Positions 15,447 to 24,424 of a stretch of 64,000 nucleotides of DNA are shown piece by piece. Where the stretch lies: the NCBI GenBank assembly GCA_964439625.1, contig CAYTPI010000020.1:8212-72211 (forward strand). Reading direction: 5' to 3'. Position 1 is the first letter of the stretch; each line of letters starts with the position of its first letter. The notes below the pieces were generated by a model that saw nothing but the letters and a program-made list of their open reading frames with translations, had not been told where the DNA came from and searched no databases. The DNA is from CAYTPI01 sp964439625. GTDB lineage: Bacteria > Chloroflexota > Anaerolineae > Aggregatilineales > UBA3940. Both the position numbers and the translations under genes were made by a program.

Positions 15447-18400
15447 ATGAAACTAGACGGCCTACTGCCAGTTTTACGCAGGCTTCCTGAATATGAAGAC
15501 CTAATTAATAGCCCACCAATGGGTCAATCACTTGGCCTGAATAAGGCAGCGCGTCCATTTGTATGTGCAGGGTTAGCACTCGACCTTGGTCGTCCGGTGC
15601 TGATCGTAACAGCATCAAGTAACACAGCATACAACATCTCTGAGCAGCTATTGGCGTGGTCAGCAGATTTAACCGTCCTGACGCTTGAGGAACCGGGGCC
15701 ACGTCTGTATGAACGAGCCCCTTGGGGCGCGGATGCTGCCCGAAGCCGCCTTGAAGTCTTAACATGGTTGGTCAATTACCAAGAGTCCAATCATAATTCT
15801 CCGTTGGTTGTAGTGAGTTCCGTCGCTGCGCTGATGCGTCGCACGGCCCCGCCAGACATCCTTCGTGAGCGCTTAATGCTGTTGAAAAAGGACGCTGAGC
15901 TGCCGAGCGGTCAGGTAGACGCGTTTTTACATGGGTTGCTTAAATTAGGGTACCAACCCGTAAGTGTTGTCAGCGAAGCAGGCACCTTCAGCCGACGCGG
16001 TGGCATTATCGACGTATTCCCCGTCTCGATGCAGTATCCGGTTCGCATTGAGCTATGGGGTGATGTCATTGACTCGATGCGAGGCTTTGATATCGAAAGT
16101 CAACGCGGCCTGAACGAAGTAACAGAAGCACCGCTCCTCCCTGCTTGTGAGGCCCTACCAGAGTTTGGGCCAAATGTCGCTGAGCAGATCGGGGCTTGGT
16201 ATGAATCATACCAAGCCGACGAGGAGACCGACCCCGCACTTGACCCGCGTCGCGATTACGAAGGGCTCAAAGTCGGTGATCGCTTTGCAGGTATCAACTT
16301 TTATCTGCCGTTTATGTATGCAGACACCGCCAGCTTGATAGATTATCTACCTGAGAATACTCTCATTCTGGTAGACCAATGGGATGAGGTGCGAGACACG
16401 TTTGCAGACCTTGAGGGCAACGCGTTGAAGTTCAAGGAGGCACAACAGACACGACATGCCATCCCTGATGATATGCCCCTCCCCATGATCACATGGGGGC
16501 AAATCAAAGACGATCTCAGCTACCGGGGTGCCATTGAACTCGGAGACAGCATAAACGCCTCGACCAGCCTTGGGCTTGCGGCGGCATTTAGCCCTGGCGA
16601 CCGGTTCGCTGGTCAGTTGAAGTTGTTCATACAATCATTAGGAAAGAAAGCACGCGCAGCCAACAGCCACCTCATTGTTATTTCACGACAAGCTAACAGG
16701 TTAACGGAGCTTTGGCAAGACTACCGAGGCACTGCTCCATACGAACTCATTGACGACCTCCCTGACGATGTTCCGGTGGGCAAACCACTATTTGTTAACG
16801 GTGGTTTAACCGAAGGCTGGGTGCTAAATGGCGATGAGTTCCAGACACAGGTCTACACCGACCAAGAAATATTTGGCTGGCAGCGACCAGAACCACGCCG
16901 CCGAGAACGGCGCAGAGCAGCAACACCAGAAGCAACATTTGCCGACCTCGAACCAAATGACTTTGTCGTGCATAGTGAGTATGGCATTGGTCAATTCCGG
17001 GGCCTTGAAAAGCGCAAACTTAAGGACGTGGAACGTGAGTTTCTCGTCCTGACATATCATGGCGGCAACATCTTATATGTGCCGATCCATCAGGCCGACC
17101 GAATTACGCGCTACATCGGGGCTAACGATAGTGACCCAGAACTTACCAAATTGGGTACACAAGACTGGTTAAAAGCAAAAACACGGACGCAAGAAGCAGT
17201 CGAAGAGCTAGCCAAAGATTTACTGGCGTTGTATGCAGAACGTGAGTCAATCAAGGGATATGCGTTTGAGCCAGATACACCTTGGCAGTACGAACTGGAA
17301 GCATCTTTCCCATACATTGAGACAGATGACCAACTGAGGGCCTTGCAGGAAGTCAAAGCCGATATGGAAGTAGCACGTCCGATGGATCGGCTTATCTGTG
17401 GTGATGTCGGGTACGGCAAAACAGAAGTCGCTTTAAGAGCGGCGTTCAAAGCGGTGATGGACGGCAAACAAGTCGCCATGTTGGTACCAACCACGGTACT
17501 AGCACAACAGCATTTTGAGACCCTGCGAGAGCGAATGACTGCATTTCCGGTGAAAGTTGAGATGCTGTCTCGTTTTAGGACGACGGCGGAACAGGGGAAA
17601 ATAATCACAGAGATGACAGAAGGCAGCATTGATATTGTCGTCGGAACACACCGCCTACTGGGTAATGACATCCAATTTAACGATCTTGGGCTGTTAATTA
17701 TTGATGAAGAGCAGCGTTTTGGCGTCACTCACAAGGAGAAGCTGAAGCAGCTTCGGACAGAAGTCGATGTCTTGACATTGACTGCAACGCCTATCCCACG
17801 TACTTTGTACATGAGTCTAACTGGTATCCGCGACATCAGTGTAATCAACACAGCCCCGAACGAGCGGCTGCCCATCGCCACACATGTGGGACGGCGTGAT
17901 AATGACTTAATCCGGCAAGCGATTATGCGAGAGGTGGAGCGGCGCGGGCAGGCATTTTTCGTTCACAATCGAGTCAAAACCATATATTCAGAACTGGAAC
18001 GCCTCAAGGCACTGGTACCGGAAGCACGCTTTGCAGTCGGGCATGGTCAGATGTCAGAAAGTGAACTGGAAGCCGTCATGAATCAGTTTACCGCTGGGGA
18101 ATTTGACGTTCTATTAACTACCACAATCATTGAGGCTGGTTTAGATATCCCTAACGCCAACACCTTGATCATCGACCGTGCTGACCACTTCGGTCTGTCA
18201 CAGCTTCATCAACTACGCGGACGGGTAGGTCGTGGCGCAAACTTGGCATACGCTTACTTCTTTCATCCGGGCTACTCGCGCCTGACGATGGAGGCCCGGG
18301 CAAGGCTCGACACCATCGCTGAAGAAACGGCACTTGGTGCTGGCATGAATATTGCTATGCGAGACTTAGAGATACGCGGTGCAGGCGATATCCTCAGCGG

Positions 18401-18992
18401 CAAGCAGCATGGTCATATATCGACTGTTGGTTTCCATCTTTACACGCGAATGCTGGCACAGGCTGTCAAACGCTTACGAGCAGAACGCGATGAGAGTGAA
18501 GAGCCTCTACCTGAGATGGAAGGCGACATCAACACGCTAGCGCAGCGAGGTGCAGTGACGATTGACCTGCCAATCCCAACTTACTTACCGACCGACTACA
18601 TTCCTGATTTATCGCTGCGTGTCAACATCTACCGACGTATGGCAGATATCCACTCAGATGATGACATTGATACGTTACGCGAGGAACTGGTAGACCGCTT
18701 CGGTACGCCACCTGCCCCAGTAGAAGGGTTATTGTATCAATTACGTGTCAAGAACCTTGGGCTAGATGCGGGCATCGATGCGGTATTGACGGAAGGAAAC
18801 CAACTCAACCTGCGGATACCTGGTTTGGCGTTCACAAATCGCAACGCGCTGCAAGAGCGCATCGGGCATAACGTCCGCGTTAGCCGCACAGGTATCTGGC
18901 TTCCGCGCGAAAACGGCTGGCAGCAAGCACTGCTGGCAGTACTCAAACAAATTACTATTGAACGTGAGCGTGAAGCTCCGTTAGTTAGGTGA
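15447..18992 (+). CDS. mfd: Transcription-repair coupling factor Mfd
   Basis: A 1181-residue ATPase that pushes stalled RNA polymerase off DNA and recruits UvrA to lesions. In order: UvrB-like domains without ATPase function (to about residue 350), the RNA-polymerase-interacting domain (about 490-560, 'NDFVVHSEYGIGQFRGLEKR'), and the SF2 motor with Walker A 'GDVGYGKTEVALRAAFK', DEEQ box 'LIIDEEQRFGVTHKEKLK', motif III 'TLTATPIPRTLYMSL' and 'LRGRVGR'. The C-terminal domain (from about 1010) corresponds to the autoinhibitory UvrA-binding region. Length is normal. It is probably transcribed with pth. A 200-residue frame antisense to its 3' end is not credible. Confidence 0.97.
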   Translation: MKLDGLLPVLRRLPEYEDLINSPPMGQSLGLNKAARPFVCAGLALDLGRPVLIVTASSNTAYNISEQLLAWSADLTVLTLEEPGPRLYERAPWGADAARSRLEVLTWLVNYQESNHNSPLVVVSSVAALMRRTAPPDILRERLMLLKKDAELPSGQVDAFLHGLLKLGYQPVSVVSEAGTFSRRGGIIDVFPVSMQYPVRIELWGDVIDSMRGFDIESQRGLNEVTEAPLLPACEALPEFGPNVAEQIGAWYESYQADEETDPALDPRRDYEGLKVGDRFAGINFYLPFMYADTASLIDYLPENTLILVDQWDEVRDTFADLEGNALKFKEAQQTRHAIPDDMPLPMITWGQIKDDLSYRGAIELGDSINASTSLGLAAAFSPGDRFAGQLKLFIQSLGKKARAANSHLIVISRQANRLTELWQDYRGTAPYELIDDLPDDVPVGKPLFVNGGLTEGWVLNGDEFQTQVYTDQEIFGWQRPEPRRRERRRAATPEATFADLEPNDFVVHSEYGIGQFRGLEKRKLKDVEREFLVLTYHGGNILYVPIHQADRITRYIGANDSDPELTKLGTQDWLKAKTRTQEAVEELAKDLLALYAERESIKGYAFEPDTPWQYELEASFPYIETDDQLRALQEVKADMEVARPMDRLICGDVGYGKTEVALRAAFKAVMDGKQVAMLVPTTVLAQQHFETLRERMTAFPVKVEMLSRFRTTAEQGKIITEMTEGSIDIVVGTHRLLGNDIQFNDLGLLIIDEEQRFGVTHKEKLKQLRTEVDVLTLTATPIPRTLYMSLTGIRDISVINTAPNERLPIATHVGRRDNDLIRQAIMREVERRGQAFFVHNRVKTIYSELERLKALVPEARFAVGHGQMSESELEAVMNQFTAGEFDVLLTTTIIEAGLDIPNANTLIIDRADHFGLSQLHQLRGRVGRGANLAYAYFFHPGYSRLTMEARARLDTIAEETALGAGMNIAMRDLEIRGAGDILSGKQHGHISTVGFHLYTRMLAQAVKRLRAERDESEEPLPEMEGDINTLAQRGAVTIDLPIPTYLPTDYIPDLSLRVNIYRRMADIHSDDDIDTLREELVDRFGTPPAPVEGLLYQLRVKNLGLDAGIDAVLTEGNQLNLRIPGLAFTNRNALQERIGHNVRVSRTGIWLPRENGWQQALLAVLKQITIEREREAPLVR

Positions 18993-19014
18993 TTGTGTGC
19001 GGTTGTACTTGCCC

Positions 19015-19060
19015 GTGGCAGACAGTGACTGTAACATATCTTCAGTGATCCTACTGCCAC
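19015..19060. repeat. Inverted repeat in the mfd-propeller gap
   Basis: GTGGCAG (19015-19021) and CTGCCAC (19054-19060) are a perfect 7-bp inverted repeat. Between them is a short palindrome, ACAGTGACTGT (19022-19032). The structure could fold in the RNA between mfd and the next gene. It has no U-run and is not a standard terminator. Confidence 0.35.
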
Positions 19061-19078
19061 CCAGAACTGAAGCGACTT

Positions 19079-21040
19079 ATGCAACATAGAATCATTTTTC
19101 CATCCGTGAGCTTCATTGCACTCGCCATGAGCGTCATGGCTTGTGCTGCCTTTGGTGGCGGAGGGGAACCTAATGGTGAGCCAGCCCAAGTTGGTGGCGG
19201 CATTCTTCAAGAAGACGTGCCAACCGTAATTGTTGCTACTAATCCCCCACCAATGACGGCAACCTCTTTCCCCACGAGCACGCCCACCCCAACCCGCGAG
19301 CCAGCAGAAGGTGTTCCAACGGCAATACCAGCGTCTCAAGAAGGTGTGATTTATGCTTCAACACGGAACGCTGGCATTGCACCCTACTTCCTACTGCCGA
19401 ACGGTAATGAAGTCAGCCCAATTGACCTTGGTGATTTTGACTTCAACATAGTTTGGCCTGAGTATTCACCTGATCTAAACCAGCTTGCATTTGCAGCCAT
19501 ACAAGGCGGCAATGCCTACTTAGAAGTTGGTGTCTTTGTGCAAGATGTTAATAGTGGTGAGATTACACAACTAACGACGGGTGATGGCAATCATCCGCAT
19601 TGGTCACCAGATGGCAGCCAGATTGCGTATTCTTGCAACAACCGAACTGATATCTGCGTGATTAATGCCGATGGGTCAGGGGTAGTGAACATCACTGAAG
19701 ATAGTGCCCGGATGGAAATGTTCCCAGATTGGACACCGGATGGTCAGATCGTTTTCATGTCTGATCGTAATGTGACGAAAAATCGTCGCTTCAGCGAGAT
19801 TTATATTATGAACGCAGACGGCAGCAATATTGAACGGCTCACCTTCGATGGCAACGCATTTAATGCCTACCCTAATGTTGCCCCAAACGGTTCTCGGATT
19901 GCCTATGAAAGTAACCGCGACACAGACTTTGCAGCAGACATCTATACCATTACGATTGATGGTGACGACCGTCAACAGGTGACCACAGATGAGCGTGTCT
20001 GGAACCAAACCCCTGTCTACACAGTGGACAATCTACGGCTCGTGTATGCGGCGGATGATGGTAGCGGTCAGATTGACCTATATGAAATAAATGGCGAAGG
20101 TGGAACGGCACGGCAGCTAACGCGTTTCTCATCAGAAGATGGCGGGCTACGTTTTGGGCATTCTGTACCAAGCGCAGCACTTACGCCGAGTGGCAGTGTT
20201 GAATTAGAGAACCGCACACCTGAGCCAATCACAGGCCCAGCGGGCGGCAACCCTGTGCCAGAGGTTATTCTATTTGCTACTAATGATATTAACTGCCCCG
20301 ATTGCCTAGAGACGGGCATCTATCGGATTAACCCGGACGGCTCGGAACTGCTCAAGCTACCAGTTGATGGCTTCTTCCCAACATGGACGCCTAATCACAC
20401 ACGTTTCGCCTACATAGACGGTGGTGAGATGTTCCTCGCCAACTCCGATGGCTCGGATTCGACACAAATCACAGATGCGTTTATGGGGCTGGGCACTGCG
20501 ACATGGGGACCAAGTGGCACATTGGTAGTCTCTGAGTGCACACCATACTTCCAGTTCGATGTTTGCGTTGTCAACATCAGCACTGGGCAGGTTCGCAACA
20601 TCACACCGATTATCACCAACGACTCAGGCGTACCTTACCCGACATGGCTGGGTGCCAACATTCTGCTGAGCAACTTTGTGCTAACCCCACAGGGCGCAAT
20701 CGCCCGTGAATTAATCGGTGAAGGGCAAGCCTCACCGGATGGCATCCGACTAGCCAATATCAACCGGGCGGGGCAGTTGGTTGTAACCAACCTAGATGGC
20801 TTGCTGCTGATTACGGTAACGGACGATAACCTGACTAAGGGGAGGCCTGTTTGGGCACCAGAGGGAGAACGCATCTTGTATACAGCCTCTCCAGGTGATG
20901 GACGCCAGTATCTATATATTGCCGACCTCAACCCAGAAACCGGTGGTGTATACCAACTTGTTGAGCAGCCAATTGCAGTTGGCCCGGCATCAGCCAGTGA
21001 GCCACTGGGAACAGCATATGGCTATAGTTGGTCACCTTAA
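19079..21040 (+). CDS. TolB-like beta-propeller lipoprotein
   Basis: A 653-residue exported protein. The signal peptide ends in 'SVMAC' with Cys22 as the likely lipid-modified residue. A Pro/Thr linker follows (about residues 55-80, 'TSTPTPTREP'). The rest is a set of WD40-like/TolB-type blades with the repeated pattern 'W(S/T)PDGxxIxxxS' and 'xINADGSGxxxIT', for example at residues 175-190, 215-232 and 240-262. Such proteins sit outside the cytoplasmic membrane and bind proteins or ligands. There is no TolA/Pal system here, so a TolB function should not be assumed. It is probably transcribed alone or by read-through from mfd. Confidence 0.85.
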   Translation: MQHRIIFPSVSFIALAMSVMACAAFGGGGEPNGEPAQVGGGILQEDVPTVIVATNPPPMTATSFPTSTPTPTREPAEGVPTAIPASQEGVIYASTRNAGIAPYFLLPNGNEVSPIDLGDFDFNIVWPEYSPDLNQLAFAAIQGGNAYLEVGVFVQDVNSGEITQLTTGDGNHPHWSPDGSQIAYSCNNRTDICVINADGSGVVNITEDSARMEMFPDWTPDGQIVFMSDRNVTKNRRFSEIYIMNADGSNIERLTFDGNAFNAYPNVAPNGSRIAYESNRDTDFAADIYTITIDGDDRQQVTTDERVWNQTPVYTVDNLRLVYAADDGSGQIDLYEINGEGGTARQLTRFSSEDGGLRFGHSVPSAALTPSGSVELENRTPEPITGPAGGNPVPEVILFATNDINCPDCLETGIYRINPDGSELLKLPVDGFFPTWTPNHTRFAYIDGGEMFLANSDGSDSTQITDAFMGLGTATWGPSGTLVVSECTPYFQFDVCVVNISTGQVRNITPIITNDSGVPYPTWLGANILLSNFVLTPQGAIARELIGEGQASPDGIRLANINRAGQLVVTNLDGLLLITVTDDNLTKGRPVWAPEGERILYTASPGDGRQYLYIADLNPETGGVYQLVEQPIAVGPASASEPLGTAYGYSWSP

Positions 21041-21208
21041 ACGGACTGCCATATAGGCAATCAAGGCCCATTTGACGGCTCTGATTGCGCAACATCAAAG
21101 AGAGTGCTAAACTCTTTCGCGGTCAATGGTGTATAGTCTCGGGTACACAGAGACCAAAAATCGCACAGTTTAAATGTTTCAGAAGGCTTGTAGGCTAGGA
21201 ATAGATCT

Positions 21209-21718
21209 GTGAATGAGTCTGTTTTAGTCCTCAATGCAAATTATGAGCCGTTAAACGTCTGCAACACCAAGCGGGCCCTCGGCTTAATGATGACTGGCAA
21301 AGCAGAGATAATCGCAAACGGACGCGGTCATATTCGGACGGTCTCAAGAGCAATCCCTAATCCATCTGTTGTTCGCCTCTCTCGCATGATCCACCGCCCT
21401 CGCCCTCGTGTCAAACTCACCAAAAGAGAAATCTTCCGTCGTGATGGCTATCAATGTCAATATTGCGGCTGCCGCCAAGAAAACTGTAACCTGACGATTG
21501 ATCATATCATGCCACGCTACAGAGGCGGTGAGTATTCGTGGGGAAATCTCGTGGCCTGTTGCTCAAGTTGCAACCGGCGTAAAGGTGGACGCACGCCTGA
21601 GGAAGCTGGGATGCGCTTACGTAAAAAACCCGTTGAGCCTAGTGCCTCCGCTGAATATATGTTTGGTCATATGCTCAACCGTTATAACGAGTGGGCGACT
21701 TACATCGAGGGTTGGTAG
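21209..21718 (+). CDS. HNH endonuclease family protein
   Basis: A 169-residue protein of the widespread single-copy HNH family. The N-terminal 70 residues have the typical 'VLVLNANYEPLNVCNTKRAL' and 'RLSRMIHRPRPRVKLTKREIFRRD'. The nuclease core follows: zinc-type 'CQYCG', 'LTIDHIMPRYRGG' with the catalytic His, 'WGNLVACCSSCNRRKGGRT' with the Asn and His positions, and the second Cys pair. The biological role of this family is not settled; it occurs in many chromosomes as an apparently host gene. The start is GTG 21209 with AGGA 8 bases upstream. It converges on hpf. Confidence 0.9.
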   Translation: MNESVLVLNANYEPLNVCNTKRALGLMMTGKAEIIANGRGHIRTVSRAIPNPSVVRLSRMIHRPRPRVKLTKREIFRRDGYQCQYCGCRQENCNLTIDHIMPRYRGGEYSWGNLVACCSSCNRRKGGRTPEEAGMRLRKKPVEPSASAEYMFGHMLNRYNEWATYIEGW

Positions 21719-21809
21719 GGTAACCATCCGTTATAGATCAAAGCAGAGGCCAATGAAGCCCCTGTTTGCTGTCATGTCACTGTGCTATATTGTTTTGTCA
21801 ACGTAAGGT

Positions 21810-22367
21810 TTAGGGGAGTATCGGCTGAAGCAAGCCGTAGTTACCGTCTTTGCGTCGGTACATTACGTTGACTTCGCCGCTGTCAGCGTGCATAAACACA
21901 TAAAAATCGTGACCAAGCAATTCCATCTGATCGATAGCTTCCTGTTCCAACATCGGGAAGATTTCGAAGGATTTCCGGCGTAGGACAACACCTGGCTCAA
22001 GCTCATCTGCTGAAAGATCAACAGCGCTCTCGTAAGCGTCAAATACCTCTTTAACATCAGGACGGCGTTTGCGCCTTCCTTTGTAGCGCTCAATTTGACG
22101 ATACATTTTATCTAAAACATTATCCACAGCGACATAGATATCTGCGGTGCGCTCCTCAGCACGGAGTATCGTGCCACGTTGGTGACGCAATGTGATTTGC
22201 GCACTGTACTCGTCCTCTGGGTCACGGTTCGACTTTTCTTCGCTCACATCCACTTGCACTTCCGAAATATTTGGCATGTAGCGGTCTAATCGACCAACTT
22301 TGCGCTCGATATAATCGCGCAACTTTGGTGTTACCGTCAAGTCATGACCATTAATTAAGACTTTCAT
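21810..22367 (-). CDS. hpf: Ribosome hibernation-promoting factor, long form
   Basis: A 185-residue cytoplasmic protein that inactivates ribosomes in stationary phase. The N-terminal S30AE domain (residues 1-100) includes 'VLINGHDLTVTPKLRDYIE', 'VGRLDRYMPNISEVQVDVS' and 'DIYVAVDNVLDKMYRQIERY'. A linker follows, then the dimerisation domain of the long form (about 128-185, 'VRRKSFEIFPMLEQEAIDQM', 'GHDFYVFMHADSGEVNVMYR'). Long HPF joins two 70S ribosomes into a 100S particle. AGGAG lies about 12 bases before the ATG. It is transcribed toward the HNH gene. The gap upstream suggests its own promoter. Confidence 0.96.
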   Translation of the reverse strand: MKVLINGHDLTVTPKLRDYIERKVGRLDRYMPNISEVQVDVSEEKSNRDPEDEYSAQITLRHQRGTILRAEERTADIYVAVDNVLDKMYRQIERYKGRRKRRPDVKEVFDAYESAVDLSADELEPGVVLRRKSFEIFPMLEQEAIDQMELLGHDFYVFMHADSGEVNVMYRRKDGNYGLLQPILP

Positions 22368-22674
22368 TCGTGCTGTACACTCCTATATAGATTGTTCTTA
22401 TTAACTTCACTACATATCGCTCTTGCCAAGCGGACTAAACCACACACAACTCCCCGATATTATTTGATATGCAGTGGCGTGTTGGCTGGTCGTGCAGAGT
22501 GCCTGTTATACATAAAACACGCTGGCGCTTAGGCGGCGACACAGTATTGTTAGGTGGTCTTTTATCGTAACATAAAATTGATGCGCATGGAATACAAGTG
22601 CACCCATAGCGCACAGGAGTGAGACTGTATCAACATATTAGTAGTTTGCCTACCCTTCCGCTTAGAAAGGTCAG
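22368..22674. other. Gene-free interval between hpf and comF-type gene
   Basis: About 307 bases without a credible coding frame on either strand. It should hold the hpf promoter. The comF-type gene upstream also ends here, and the only stem seen after its stop (CCTTTC-GGAAGG, near 22650) has no U-run, so I see no clear terminator. No tRNA or riboswitch-like fold was recognised. Confidence 0.4.
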
Positions 22675-23394
22675 CTACGCTCGAGCAACGGTTAAACAGT
22701 AGACTTGCTCTGCGCCAGCGGATAATAGCGCTTGCGCAGATGCGTCTAGTGTCGCACCTGTAGTGCAAACATCATCAATCAACAAAATGACTTGTTCACT
22801 CACAAGTTGTGGCTCTGCCACAAACGCGTCAGCGACATTGCGGCGCCGTTGCTCCATAGTCAATGTTGTTTGTGACGGTGTAGCACGGTCACGTTGGAGT
22901 GCGGTTAAGGGCAACAAATGTATCTCTAGCTTTGCAGCCAAATGTGCAGCCAAGAGCTCTGACTGATTGTAGCCTCGTTGAGCCAAACGCTCTGGGTGAA
23001 GAGGGACAGCACAAAGGGACGTTACATTCGCAAAGTAGTGCGAGTCGACAGTTTTGAGAGCGGCTTCAGCGAGTGCCGCAGCTATTACCCGGTTGTTTTG
23101 GTACTTAAGGGCGTAAATCGCTTGCCCGAGCTGGTCATCATACAAGTAAGCACTAATCGAACGGATAAACACAGGCGGATAGTTTTGACAAGTGCGGCAG
23201 ATTGCTTCCATAGAGTCTGGATGTAGGTTCGGGTTATCGCACCGCTGGCATCTGCGAGAGGGCAACGGGCGGAAATGCTCTACACACCGGGAGCACAAGG
23301 GCACACCATAGCGTCTGCATACCGCACACTTCAGAGGAAAAAACAGGCTGCCGATTGCTTTTGTGAGCCGGGCAGCCTGCTTTTGAAAAGTCAT
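22675..23394 (-). CDS. ComF/GntX-family phosphoribosyltransferase-like protein
   Basis: A 239-residue protein of the ComFC family, which is needed for DNA uptake in naturally transformable bacteria. It has an N-terminal zinc-ribbon part with Cys pairs (CAVCRRYGVPLCSRC, CQRCDN and CRTCQ in residues 23-70) and a phosphoribosyltransferase fold. The PRPP loop is 'VILLIDDVCTTGATLDA' (about residues 200-216), and 'LHPERLAQRGYNQSELLA' is the other family signature. Many non-competent bacteria also carry this family, so the name alone proves nothing. It is the last gene of the Tad operon here, 21 bases after tadC, which makes a role with the pilus possible. Confidence 0.88.
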   Translation of the reverse strand: MTFQKQAARLTKAIGSLFFPLKCAVCRRYGVPLCSRCVEHFRPLPSRRCQRCDNPNLHPDSMEAICRTCQNYPPVFIRSISAYLYDDQLGQAIYALKYQNNRVIAAALAEAALKTVDSHYFANVTSLCAVPLHPERLAQRGYNQSELLAAHLAAKLEIHLLPLTALQRDRATPSQTTLTMEQRRRNVADAFVAEPQLVSEQVILLIDDVCTTGATLDASAQALLSAGAEQVYCLTVARA

Positions 23395-23415
23395 CTGGTT
23401 GGGGTGTAGGCTGTA

Positions 23416-24366
23416 TTAACCGCCGCCGTAGAACTGACGGAACAACTGAACACCGGCTGGACCAAGCAACACAATCCAAATAGTTGGGAAAATCAAAAGA
23501 ACCATTGGGATCATCATTTTTACAGGGGCTTGCTGCGCCTTTGCTTGGGCTCGCTGACGACGTTTAATACGCATTTGCTCAGACTGAACTTTTAAGACCT
23601 TAGAAATACTGACACCGAGTTGGTCAGCTTGAATAATCGCACCGGTAAAAGTCGTCACGTCTTGGACATCCATACTATCAGCCATGTTTTTCAGTGCGTC
23701 TCGTCGTGACTTGCCAAGAGAAATCTCTTTGATGACACGACCAAAGGCGATGGATAATTTATTGTCCCACTTCTCGTAGACCTTACCCATTGCTTGGTCA
23801 AAGCCAAGGCCAGCTTCTACGCAAATAGACATTAAGTCCAGTGCATCAGGAAGGGCCTTTACGATTTCATCTTGGCGGCGTTTCACCTTCGAGCGCAGGA
23901 GCATCCAAGGCATCAGAAAGCCAAAGCCACCGCCACCAAAGAAACCAAGGATGCGCCACAATGCAGGACGGTTGGCAATCGAGAAGACCGCCAGCAGCAG
24001 AAACGCGAGCACAACCATCATCACAAAGCGCGACACCCAAAAGAGCGCAGGCGTTAGGCCTTTGGGGCTACCCGCCAGCACAATCAGGCGCTGCGTCTTT
24101 TCAAGGGTCTGCTGCGGGGCAAATGACGTTGTAAAATCAGCCAACTTTTGCGCAATTGGCAACAAAACACGCTGAGTGAATGGCACCTGCATTTCAATGT
24201 CTTCAATGTTAGCAGATGCTTCCTCGCCTGAAGAGTAAAGCGCAAGCCGTTCAGAGAGAGGGTCTGCCTCTCGACGGTTTGAAAGACCGATGATGACGAG
24301 CACAATGGCCGTGATCACAATTACTAGACCGATAGCGGCAATTGGCAATATCAATGATAGATTCAT
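23416..24366 (-). CDS. tadC: Tad pilus inner-membrane platform protein TadC
   Basis: A 316-residue type II secretion F-domain protein. The N-terminus has one membrane segment (about residues 5-28), then a soluble part, two segments near residues 105-155 and a C-terminal one (about 285-305, 'MMIPMVLLIFPTIWIVLLGP'). The GSPII_F core reads 'LPDALDLMSICVEAGLGFDQAMGKV' followed by 'SLGKSRRDALKNMADSMDV' and 'IIQADQLGVSISKVLKVQSEQM', the usual TadC signature. With TadB it forms the membrane platform that TadA drives to assemble Flp-type pili. It follows tadB by 58 bases. Confidence 0.92.
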   Translation of the reverse strand: MNLSLILPIAAIGLVIVITAIVLVIIGLSNRREADPLSERLALYSSGEEASANIEDIEMQVPFTQRVLLPIAQKLADFTTSFAPQQTLEKTQRLIVLAGSPKGLTPALFWVSRFVMMVVLAFLLLAVFSIANRPALWRILGFFGGGGFGFLMPWMLLRSKVKRRQDEIVKALPDALDLMSICVEAGLGFDQAMGKVYEKWDNKLSIAFGRVIKEISLGKSRRDALKNMADSMDVQDVTTFTGAIIQADQLGVSISKVLKVQSEQMRIKRRQRAQAKAQQAPVKMMIPMVLLIFPTIWIVLLGPAGVQLFRQFYGGG

Positions 24367-24424
24367 TGTGGCATCTCCACAAACTTACAGACGTTCGTAA
24401 ACTTCTTCAATAAAACTACGGTTA

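Noticed and set aside
17111..17728. 205-codon frame antisense to mfd
   Set aside because: It is the mirror of a fully conserved helicase region. Its translation is Ser/Thr/Arg-rich with no domain and no ribosome binding site.
18737..19339. 200-codon minus-strand frame across the mfd end and the propeller gene start
   Set aside because: Overlaps two well-supported genes; low-complexity, Trp/Arg-rich translation without motifs.
19079..21040. Naming the propeller lipoprotein tolB
   Set aside because: Only blade repeats are shared; there is no Tol-Pal context and the organism probably lacks a classical outer membrane.
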